Of a stretch of DNA of 16,117 nucleotides, positions 6,770 to 12,444 are shown piece by piece. How positions within the stretch are numbered: position 1 is the first letter of the stretch; each line of letters begins with the position of its first letter. Under the pieces are notes generated by a model. That model did not search any database and had not been told where the DNA came from. It was given only the letters and a program-made list of their open reading frames with translations. Origin of the DNA: Desulfocapsa sp. (GTDB lineage: Bacteria; Desulfobacterota; Desulfobulbia; Desulfobulbales; Desulfocapsaceae); NCBI GenBank assembly GCA_029934815.1, contig JAOZLM010000021.1, positions 1 to 16,117 of the forward strand, written 5' to 3'. The position numbers and the translations under genes are program-made.

Positions 6770-7210
6770 TTACAAACCGAGTCTCGCTCTTTCTTTCTTT
6801 TGGCGAATGGCACATGCTTTGATAAAGGCACCTTCTTTTCCATGTTTTCGAACGGAAACTGAAGTTTTACCTTGCTTCCCCAGTGTTGTAACCCAACTTA
6901 CCTCATAACGATTAAACTTCTCATTTAAACGAACACCAACCACTCCGGTTCCTGAATTGCTAACAGTTACAAGGTGTTTATTGGTACGAATTTTACCAAG
7001 CTTCTTCTCTGTGGTATCACGCCAGGCAATTGCAGCAAGCAAACTTGAATACCGGCCGCCGCATTTTTTATCAGAGAAAAATTTAGAATGTGTCTTTCCC
7101 TGAAAGCGTACACGCACATACCACCCGTGGGTCCTTTTTGACTCCTGGTCGATTCGGGCAATGTCTTTGTGCTTTTCAAGCATCACTTGTTGTTTTTCAT
7201 TTTTGTTCAT
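6770..7210 (-). CDS. Protein with two AP2/ERF-like DNA-binding domains
   Basis: A basic 146-residue protein. Residues about 18-70 read as a bacterial AP2-type domain (GWYVRVRFQGKTHSKFFSD, then GGRYSSLLAAIAWRD: three strands and a helix). Residues about 87-137 look like a second, diverged copy (GVVGVRLNEKFNRYEVSWV, then KEGAFIKACAIRQK). AP2 domains bind DNA and in bacteria often accompany phage or homing-nuclease proteins, but no nuclease domain is visible here. The ATG at 7210 has a strong ribosome site (AAAGGAG). It has its own promoter candidate and terminator, so it is monocistronic. A MITE sits directly upstream of the promoter. A DNA-binding or regulatory role is inferred from the fold; target and function are unknown. 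Confidence 0.75.
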   Translation of the reverse strand: MNKNEKQQVMLEKHKDIARIDQESKRTHGWYVRVRFQGKTHSKFFSDKKCGGRYSSLLAAIAWRDTTEKKLGKIRTNKHLVTVSNSGTGVVGVRLNEKFNRYEVSWVTTLGKQGKTSVSVRKHGKEGAFIKACAIRQKKERARLGL

Positions 7211-7242
7211 GGCTATTCTCCTTTCTTTTGGTAGGGAAACTA

Positions 7243-7271
7243 TATATTGTAATATTTTAAAATGTTATCAA
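7243..7271 (-). promoter_or_regulatory. Putative promoter of the AP2-domain gene
   Basis: On the minus strand TTGATA (7271-7266) and AATATA (7248-7243) are 17 bp apart in a very A/T-rich stretch; overlapping alternatives such as TATATA at 19 bp also exist. Its first -35 base overlaps the MITE target duplication (7271-7278), so the MITE lies immediately upstream and the promoter itself is intact. Confidence 0.4.
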
Positions 7272-7278
7272 TTTTGTT

Positions 7279-7431
7279 CATGATTACCACTAAAGCTCAG
7301 CCACTACCTTAGTCATTCCGGACTTGATCCGGAATCTCGTCAGAACTAGCTGTTATTACAAGATTCCGGATCAAGTCCGGAATGACGGGATTGCAGAAAT
7401 CGAACAAAACTGAGCTTCGATGGTAATCAGG
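7279..7431. mobile_element. Family 2 MITE, copy 2, with 8-bp target duplication
   Basis: This is the same 153-bp design as 3460-3612. The ends are CATGATTACCACTAAAGCTC on the left and, on the opposite strand, CCTGATTACCATCGAAGCTC on the right. The 26-bp perfect inverted arms are at 7312-7337 and 7361-7386. It is flanked by the exact 8-bp direct repeat ATTTTGTT (7271-7278 and 7432-7439), at the same 3-bp offset from the GATTACC ends as in copy 1. It lies between the divergent AP2-domain gene and mazG. No transposase is encoded. Confidence 0.88.
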
Positions 7432-7670
7432 ATTTTGTTTTTCTCGTTACACGCCCTGATACCTGTAGTAGTCAGGTATGATTGTCGTACTATACAGTTT
7501 TTGCGCTAAGAAAGTAATTTCAATACTTACTTCTACTGTCAGGCATTGTCAATGATTATTAATAGTAATTACTAAGCAGCCTACTTAGTCCCTAAGGCGC
7601 TGTCAGCACGTATCATTCGGGTAACTTCGTTAATATACTAATACATTTAAAAATTAATTCAAAACGACTT
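7432..7670. other. Non-coding region upstream of mazG, with an inverted repeat
   Basis: This A/T-rich stretch holds no convincing gene. ATACCTG (7459-7465) and CAGGTAT (7473-7479) form a perfect inverted repeat with a 7-base spacer, which could be an operator or a small RNA hairpin. TATACT just upstream of mazG (about 7636-7641) is a possible -10, but no good -35 lies at the right distance. Nothing else is assigned. Confidence 0.35.
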
Positions 7671-8075
7671 ATGAACAAAAACAGTACCACTTTCACTTCA
7701 TTTTGTGACACAATAAGTACGCTACGTGGCCAAAAAGGATGTCCATGGGACAAAAAACAGACCGCTCAGTCACTAAAAAAGTACATTCGGGAAGAAACAG
7801 ACGAACTCCTTGATGCCATCGACACAAATGATCCCGAACATATCTGCGAAGAGGCCGGTGATGTCCTGTTTCTCATTGCTCTTCTGGCAGAAATCCATAA
7901 CGAAACAAATACATTTAATATTGATGATGTTCTTTCTGACATCACCCAAAAAATGATCCGCAGACACCCCCATGTTTTTGCAAATACCAGAGTTGGAAGC
8001 GAGGAAGAACTCAACGCCCAGTGGGAAAAAATCAAATCTGCCGAAAAATCAAAAAACAATCTAGTAACAAGATAA
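7671..8075 (+). CDS. mazG: Single-domain MazG-type nucleoside triphosphate pyrophosphohydrolase
   Basis: MazG proteins hydrolyse NTPs or dNTPs to monophosphates and pyrophosphate, as house-cleaning or to modulate the stringent response. The 134 residues show LRGQKGCPWDKKQT (18-31) and the metal-binding helices EExxE (E41, E42, E45) and ExxD (E61, D64). Residues near RRHPHVFAN are the conserved region after the helical core. Full-length E. coli-type MazG has two such domains and about 260 residues; this is one domain, a common shorter form. The ATG at 7671 has no obvious ribosome site. A family 1 repeat begins 8 bp after the stop, so it is probably a separate transcript from rpsF. Substrate preference cannot be read from sequence. 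Confidence 0.9.
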   Translation: MNKNSTTFTSFCDTISTLRGQKGCPWDKKQTAQSLKKYIREETDELLDAIDTNDPEHICEEAGDVLFLIALLAEIHNETNTFNIDDVLSDITQKMIRRHPHVFANTRVGSEEELNAQWEKIKSAEKSKNNLVTR

Positions 8076-8082
8076 AATACTC

Positions 8083-8257
8083 GATGGCTAAGTATTTATC
8101 CCCCTCAAGGAGGGACTAAAAAGAGTGCCCTTTGTTCGGGTGAAAAACTTCATATTCGAGGAACGCAAACTTGATGGAGGGAGGCGTACTTTAGTACGTC
8201 GTAACGATAGCAAATTTGCAGTGACGAAGAAGATGAAGATTTTTTTACGACGCCATC
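8083..8257. repeat. Family 1 palindromic repeat, copy B, with 48-bp internal insertion
   Basis: It starts with GATGGCTAAGTA and ends TTTTTTTACGACGCCATC like the other copies, and its centre is GTACTTTAGTAC (one base off the perfect palindrome). Compared with copies A and C it carries 48 extra bases (8095-8142) between the left end and the inner repeat; these contain CCCTC-AAG-GAGGG. The outer left end seen in A and C is missing or reduced to ACTC. It lies between the mazG stop and the rpsF promoter, whose -35 starts 13 bp after the element. Confidence 0.8.
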
Positions 8258-8269
8258 AAAAAAAACAAA

Positions 8270-8298
8270 TTGACACAATCGAACAAGCATTGTATTTT
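8270..8298 (+). promoter_or_regulatory. Sigma70 promoter for rpsF-rpsR operon
   Basis: A perfect TTGACA (8270-8275) and TATTTT (8293-8298, four of six -10 matches) are separated by exactly 17 bp. Transcription would start near 8305 and give a leader of about 135 nt. It lies immediately downstream of the family 1 repeat. Confidence 0.75.
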
Positions 8299-8304
8299 TC
8301 ACTG

Positions 8305-8439
8305 TTTTGTTATGGAGACTCGTTTAATTTTAAACAGTCAACTTTTTCGCATAAAGCGGAAAAGCCCTCTTCGCTCTTAGCTATCTAAGGGCCACCCCGG
8401 GGAACAATCCCCAATACATGAGTCCACGAGGAGGAACTT
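8305..8439 (+). promoter_or_regulatory. Structured 5' leader of rpsF, candidate S6:S18 autoregulatory site
   Basis: The leader can form GCCCT (8364-8368) with AGGGC (8388-8392), and GGGG (8399-8402) with CCCC (8409-8412), just before the ribosome site GAGGAGG. In many bacteria the S6:S18 complex binds a structured rpsF leader and represses translation. The length and placement fit that, but I cannot confirm the conserved CCG-containing motif by eye. Confidence 0.35.
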
Positions 8440-8946
8440 ATGCGCAGGTATGAAACGATCTATATCCTTCGCCCTACACTGGGAGAAGAAGAGATCAACA
8501 AAGTAATTGAAGGCACAAATGCTGTTCTCACAGAAGGCGACGGCGACATGATTGCCATCGACAAATGGGGATTACGCAAACTTGCTTATCTGATTAAGAA
8601 AGAATCCAACGGCTATTACGTTTTCTGTGACTACGGCACCGACCCTGCCAACGTTACCGAGATGGAACGTAAGTTTCGTATTGACGATGCCGTTATGAAG
8701 TACATGACACTGAAAGTTGCCGACACTATCGATGCTGAAGGTATCACTGCTGCCTGTGGTGAATACGAGGCTGCTAAAGTTGCTGCTGCAGAACTTGCAG
8801 AGCAGGAAGAAGAAGCTGATAGTGACAAAAAAGAAGATTCAACTGAGAAAAAGCCAGAAGCGAAGCCTGAGGCAAAACCTGAAGCAAAGCCAGAAGTAAA
8901 GGCTGAGGCCAAGGAAGAATCTGCAACTGAGAAGTCAGGAGAATAA
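8440..8946 (+). CDS. rpsF: 30S ribosomal protein S6 with extended C-terminal tail
   Basis: S6 binds with S18 to the central domain of 16S rRNA in the 30S platform. Residues 1 to about 100 are the S6 fold (MRRYETIYILRP, IDKWGLRKLAYLIKKESNGYYVF, ERKFRIDDAVMKYMT). After that comes a tail of about 65 residues, alanine-rich and then highly charged, including DSDKKEDSTEKK and a PEAK tetrapeptide array (139-158). Usual S6 proteins are about 95-135 residues; this is 168. The ATG at 8440 has a perfect AGGAGG site. It is first in the rpsF-rpsR-membrane protein-rplI cluster. The tail is probably disordered and may be trimmed or modified, as known for E. coli S6 glutamylation; that is only an analogy. 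Confidence 0.97.
   Translation: MRRYETIYILRPTLGEEEINKVIEGTNAVLTEGDGDMIAIDKWGLRKLAYLIKKESNGYYVFCDYGTDPANVTEMERKFRIDDAVMKYMTLKVADTIDAEGITAACGEYEAAKVAAAELAEQEEEADSDKKEDSTEKKPEAKPEAKPEAKPEVKAEAKEESATEKSGE
8854..8913 (+). repeat. 12-bp coding tandem repeat (PEAK array) in rpsF
   Basis: Five consecutive 12-bp units encode PEAK, PEAK, PEAK, PEVK and AEAK. Synonymous differences between units (GCG/GCA, AAG/AAA, CCT/CCA) show the array is not a very recent expansion. Such arrays can change length by slippage without shifting frame. Confidence 0.85.
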
Positions 8947-8947
8947 T

Positions 8948-9187
8948 ATGCCCCCCAAGAAAAGAATATTTCAGAGAAGAAGAGTATGTCGTTTCTGTAC
9001 TGATTCAGAAATGATTATTGACTATAAAGATGTGAAGGTTCTTCGTAATTTTGTTACCGAACGTGGCAAAATTATTCCCCGTAGAATTTTCGGAACCTGT
9101 GCAACCCATCAGCGCCAGGTGTGTGAAGCCATTAAAAGAGCAAGACAAATTGCCCTGCTCCCATACTCAGGTAACACTCCAAGGTGA
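8948..9187 (+). CDS. rpsR: 30S ribosomal protein S18, zinc-type
   Basis: S18 partners S6 on the 30S platform. The 79 residues include the family core IDYKDVKVLRNFVTERGKIIPRRIFGTCATHQRQ. C14, C17, C51 and H54 (or C59) keep the metal-binding pattern of the cysteine-containing form of S18, which many bacteria have lost. The ATG at 8948 is one base after the rpsF stop, with AGGAG inside the end of rpsF, so the two subunits are tightly coupled in translation. Confidence 0.98.
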   Translation: MPPKKRIFQRRRVCRFCTDSEMIIDYKDVKVLRNFVTERGKIIPRRIFGTCATHQRQVCEAIKRARQIALLPYSGNTPR

Positions 9188-9211
9188 TAACAGCCTGTCC
9201 GTGTTAAACTG

Positions 9212-10180
9212 ATGACCCTAGAAAACGATTCAACCAGCCCCAATAAATATGTTCAGCATATCTTACTGGTTACTGTTGTTATTCTGCTTCCCGGGGTTTT
9301 AGGAGCTATATTTGGCTGGATCCATATGCTCCTCCCTCTTCTGGTTTTTTACTATCTTGTCAGATACGGAACCAACAGAGGAAAAAAATACATCCTTATT
9401 GGATGTGTGCTTGCCTGTGCGGCAGGTTTGATCTTTCAGATACTTGAACAGCTGCTGTTTTCATTAACCCTGATCCCAACCGGTTTTTTACTGGCGGATT
9501 CAGTGAAGAGAGGAGAAGCTCCACATATTGCCGGAATAAAAGGAACACTTGGTCTCATAGGGACCTGGGTAATTGCAACATCTATCCTTTCCTTTGGCAT
9601 GGAGCAGCACCCCTACACTTTACTGGTGAGTTCGCTTGCCCAGGGTATGGATGAAGCACTGGTCTATTATAAGGCAAATAGTACAGTTTCTTCTGAGACA
9701 CTGTTTTTATTGCAGCAGACTTTTGAACAGATGAAAATCTGGATCCCAAAAGTTTTGCCCGGTATTCTTACTTGTATGACACTCCTTGTCACCTGGGTCA
9801 CCATGGTCGGCGGGAATCGTTTACTCTTTAAAAGAACCGGAGTCAGGCCATGGGCAGAATACCGATACTGGGTTCTTCCTGAAAAGCTGGTCTGGGTTGT
9901 AATTGCATCTGCTGTGCTTGTTATGGTTCCCATGGGACCTGGCAGGACAATAGGCCTGAATCTGCTTCTGATCAGCGGCTTGCTCTACTGTTTTCAGGGA
10001 ACATCTATTATGATTTTCTACTTCTACAAGTGGAGTGTTCCTGTTTTTTTACGCACCATCATCTATCTTATTTTATTTTTCCAGTCATTTGGCGCAGTCT
10101 TTCTGGCCATTATTGGAGTAGCTGATGTGTGGTTTGATGTGAGAAAGCTAAACAGCAGCGAACAGGAATCTGACAGTTAA
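9212..10180 (+). CDS. Polytopic membrane protein, YybS/DUF2232-like
   Basis: A 322-residue integral membrane protein with about eight or nine hydrophobic spans, for example around residues 15-33, 36-52, 61-80, 111-128, 180-200, 223-245 and two or more up to 300. It has short charged loops and a hydrophilic, acidic C terminus. The composition and its place between rpsR and rplI match the DUF2232 (YybS-like) family, which occupies this slot in many bacteria; its biochemical role is not established and I do not assign one. The ATG at 9212 is the first usable start after an in-frame stop, 24 nt beyond rpsR, without a visible ribosome site, so coupling to rpsR or weak translation is likely. Confidence 0.7.
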   Translation: MTLENDSTSPNKYVQHILLVTVVILLPGVLGAIFGWIHMLLPLLVFYYLVRYGTNRGKKYILIGCVLACAAGLIFQILEQLLFSLTLIPTGFLLADSVKRGEAPHIAGIKGTLGLIGTWVIATSILSFGMEQHPYTLLVSSLAQGMDEALVYYKANSTVSSETLFLLQQTFEQMKIWIPKVLPGILTCMTLLVTWVTMVGGNRLLFKRTGVRPWAEYRYWVLPEKLVWVVIASAVLVMVPMGPGRTIGLNLLLISGLLYCFQGTSIMIFYFYKWSVPVFLRTIIYLILFFQSFGAVFLAIIGVADVWFDVRKLNSSEQESDS

Positions 10181-10210
10181 CATTATTGACTAATTATATA
10201 ATATTAAAAT

Positions 10211-10234
10211 CCTTCATAGAGAATATCGTGAAGG
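10211..10234 (+). other. Small hairpin in the rplI leader
   Basis: CCTTCA (10211-10216) and TGAAGG (10229-10234) are exact inverted repeats in the 82-bp gap before rplI, upstream of its AAGGAG ribosome site. No U tract follows. A control or processing role is possible but unsupported beyond the pairing. Confidence 0.3.
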
Positions 10235-10262
10235 TCGCCATACGAACTCAAGGAGATCAAAA

Positions 10263-10727
10263 ATGGAAGTTATTTTAAAAGAGACTATCGACACCCTTGG
10301 CAGGGAAGGCGATGTCGTAACAGTGAAACCCGGTTACGGGCGCAACTATCTTCTCCCCCAGCAAAAAGCAGTTATTGCTACCCCTGCCAATATTGAAGCC
10401 GTTGAAAAGAACAAAGCAGATATCGAAGCTCGCTTAAAAGCAGAACTTACTGCTGCTGAAGCACTTGCCAAGAAACTTGCAGATACTGTTCTCACTATCC
10501 CAATGCTTACCAGTGATGATGAGCGACTTTTTGGTTCTGTTACAGAAATCGATATCATCAAAATGCTTATTAAGGATACCAGTGTAGAACTACAGAAAAA
10601 GCAGATTATCCTTACTGAGCCCATCAAGGAGCTTGGTGAAAATGTTGTGTCCTGTAAACTTGGATATGAAACCCGTGTTGATATAACAGTACATGTCGTT
10701 CCATTGAAGGAAACTGAAGAAGCATAA
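10263..10727 (+). CDS. rplI: 50S ribosomal protein L9
   Basis: L9 has two RNA-binding domains joined by a long helix and sits at the L1 side of the 50S subunit. The 154 residues begin MEVILKETIDTLGREGDVVTVKPGYGRNYLLPQ, the N-terminal domain signature, followed by the alanine- and lysine-rich connecting helix (about 40-75) and the C-terminal domain (LFGSVTEIDI onward). The ATG at 10263 has a strong AAGGAG site. It follows the membrane protein gene by 82 bp and belongs to the rpsF-rpsR-rplI cluster. Confidence 0.98.
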   Translation: MEVILKETIDTLGREGDVVTVKPGYGRNYLLPQQKAVIATPANIEAVEKNKADIEARLKAELTAAEALAKKLADTVLTIPMLTSDDERLFGSVTEIDIIKMLIKDTSVELQKKQIILTEPIKELGENVVSCKLGYETRVDITVHVVPLKETEEA

Positions 10728-10776
10728 ATCTTCTTTTGTTCCCGGGATATTGATGCATTACAAAAAATGTATCAGC

Positions 10777-10817
10777 CAACACACTGTCAGAGGTTAAGCA
10801 CTTTGCACGGTGTGTTG
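10777..10817 (+). terminator. Possible weak terminator hairpin after rplI
   Basis: CAACACAC (10777-10784) and GTGTGTTG (10810-10817) are a perfect 8-bp inverted repeat with a 25-base loop, followed by TCGTTTTG. The long loop and broken T run make it a weak terminator at best. A smaller stem, TGATGCAT (10751-10758) with ATGTATCA (10767-10774), lies just before it. Confidence 0.35.
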
Positions 10818-10841
10818 TCGTTTTGTGTACTCACCAAAAAT

Positions 10842-10994
10842 GATGGACTCGTAAAAACCTAAATTTTAGATGGCTAAGTAAAAAACTTCCTGTTCGAGGA
10901 ACTCGAATTTGATGGAGTGATGCGTACTTAAGTACGTCATAACGACAACAAATTTGAAGTGACGAAGAAGATGAAGAGTTTTTACGACGCCATC
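10842..10994. repeat. Family 1 long palindromic repeat, copy C, abutting dnaB
   Basis: A 153-bp copy with the outer left end GATGGACTCGTAAAAAC and the right end GTTTTTACGACGCCATC, which are inverted repeats differing at two of 17 bases. The nested left end GATGGCTAAGTAAAAAACTT is at 10869 and the centre is GTACTTAAGTAC. It has the same length as copy A. Its right edge is only 15 bp before the likely dnaB start, and the dnaB frame stays open back into the repeat. No target duplication is visible. Confidence 0.85.
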
Positions 10995-11009
10995 CGCTTT
11001 GGAATTGTA

Positions 11010-12419
11010 ATGAACAACCCCCCACCTGATTTTGACACCCGGATGACTGATTCCATTCCAGTAAAAGTCAGCGGGAGAATGCCTCCTCAGAACGTTGAGG
11101 CGGAACAATCTGTTCTTGGTACCGTTCTTTTAAGTGACCACTCTCTGTCCACTGTTGTCGAAGTTCTCGTCAGTAATGATTTTTATAAGGATAATCATAA
11201 ACTGATTTTTGAGGTTATGATCCTGCTGTTTGAAAAAAATGAGCCTCAGGATATTATTACCGTCTCCAACCTCTTAAAGGACAATAATCAACTTGAAGAC
11301 GCAGGAGGCATTGGCTATCTCGCAACCCTTACCTCCATCGTCCCTGTAACCTCCAATCTACTCTACTACGCGAAAATCATTCGCCAGAAAGCAGTGCTCA
11401 GGAATCTCATCACTGTAAATACCGAAATAGCCAGCCGCTGCTATGAGGAACAGGGAGATATTGACACACTTGTAGATGAGGCGGAACAGGCTATTTTTGA
11501 GATTGCAAGATCCAAATCTAATCAGAGCTTCACCCCTATAAAAGAGATTATTCCTGCTGCCTTTGAATCAGTCGAACAACTGGCTCAGCGAAAAGAAATG
11601 ATTACCGGTGTTCCTACCGGATTTCCCGAACTGGACAAAATGACAGCGGGTTTGCAACCATCTGATCTGATTATTCTTGCGGGACGCCCTTCCATGGGAA
11701 AAACTGCCTTTGCCATGAATATTGCCCAAAATGCTGCACTCACTGATAGTGTGGGTGTTGCGGTATTCAGCCTGGAGATGTCCAAAGAACAACTTGCCAT
11801 GCGTCTTCTTTGTTCTGTAGGACGAGTTGATTCGCAACGGGTTCGGACCGGACGTTTGCAGGATGATGACTGGCCCAAGCTTACAAGGGCTGTAGGTATG
11901 CTTGAAGCATCACCAATGTTTATTGATGATACTGCAGCCATATCGGTACTTGAAATGCGCGCCAAAGTTCGAAGACTTTCAGCGCAGCACGATCTTGGCT
12001 TGATTATTGTTGATTATCTGCAACTCATGCGCGGCAGAAACAGTATTGAAAACAGAACCCAGGAGATCAGTGAAATATCCAGATCCCTGAAAGCCATGGC
12101 CAAAGAGCTTAAAGTTCCGGTTATTGCTCTTTCCCAGCTAAACCGTAGCCTTGAAAGCAGAACTGATAAGCGCCCGATGATGTCCGATTTACGTGAGTCA
12201 GGAGCCATCGAGCAGGACGCAGATGTTATCTGTTTTATTTATCGTGACGAGGTATACAATAAAGCAGAAGATAATCCCCAAAAAGGTATCTCTGAGATAA
12301 TTATTGGTAAACAGCGTAATGGCCCCACCGGTACCGTCAAATTGACCTTTGTTAAAGAATTCACTATGTTTGAGAACCTCAGTGCCTTTGATGAGCCTGA
12401 CGGGTTCCAGCCAGAATAA
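11010..12419 (+). CDS. dnaB: Replicative DNA helicase
   Basis: DnaB is the hexameric helicase that unwinds DNA 5' to 3' at the replication fork. With the ATG at 11010 it has 469 residues. The N-terminal domain begins MPPQNVEAEQSVLG (residues 24-37). The RecA-like motor has Walker A GRPSMGKT (225-232), FSLEMS, the Walker B region VDYLQLM (334-340) and LSQLNRSLESRTDKRPMMSDLRESGAIEQDAD. The frame is open further back to a GTG at 10959, but those codons lie in the family 1 repeat, so I chose 11010, which has a weak GGA site 6 nt upstream; 11043 is an alternative. No inteins or insertions are visible. It is followed by leuS after 25 bp. Confidence 0.95.
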   Translation: MNNPPPDFDTRMTDSIPVKVSGRMPPQNVEAEQSVLGTVLLSDHSLSTVVEVLVSNDFYKDNHKLIFEVMILLFEKNEPQDIITVSNLLKDNNQLEDAGGIGYLATLTSIVPVTSNLLYYAKIIRQKAVLRNLITVNTEIASRCYEEQGDIDTLVDEAEQAIFEIARSKSNQSFTPIKEIIPAAFESVEQLAQRKEMITGVPTGFPELDKMTAGLQPSDLIILAGRPSMGKTAFAMNIAQNAALTDSVGVAVFSLEMSKEQLAMRLLCSVGRVDSQRVRTGRLQDDDWPKLTRAVGMLEASPMFIDDTAAISVLEMRAKVRRLSAQHDLGLIIVDYLQLMRGRNSIENRTQEISEISRSLKAMAKELKVPVIALSQLNRSLESRTDKRPMMSDLRESGAIEQDADVICFIYRDEVYNKAEDNPQKGISEIIIGKQRNGPTGTVKLTFVKEFTMFENLSAFDEPDGFQPE

Positions 12420-12444
12420 CAGTTCCCCTGAAAGAGACCTTCCC

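Noticed and set aside
6579..6908. A 109-codon plus-strand frame over the rplU promoter region
   Set aside because: It is opposite the rplU promoter, a terminator and the end of the AP2-domain gene, and has no recognisable domain.
8125..8388. An 87-codon plus-strand frame between mazG and rpsF
   Set aside because: It consists mostly of repeat copy B translated, then runs through the rpsF promoter and leader. It has no ribosome site and no protein-like composition.
10195..10200. TATAAT upstream of rplI as a promoter
   Set aside because: The nearest TTGACT is only 5 bp away and no acceptable -35 lies at 15-19 bp, so chance occurrence in A/T-rich sequence is more likely.
10346..10627. A serine-rich minus-strand frame opposite rplI
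   Set aside because: It is a shadow of the alanine- and glutamate-rich rplI coding strand; similar serine-rich shadows appear opposite rpsF.
12349..12444. Upstream in-frame extension of leuS
   Set aside because: It overlaps dnaB by 71 bp and adds 32 residues unlike leucyl-tRNA synthetases; the ATG at 12445 gives the normal family N terminus.
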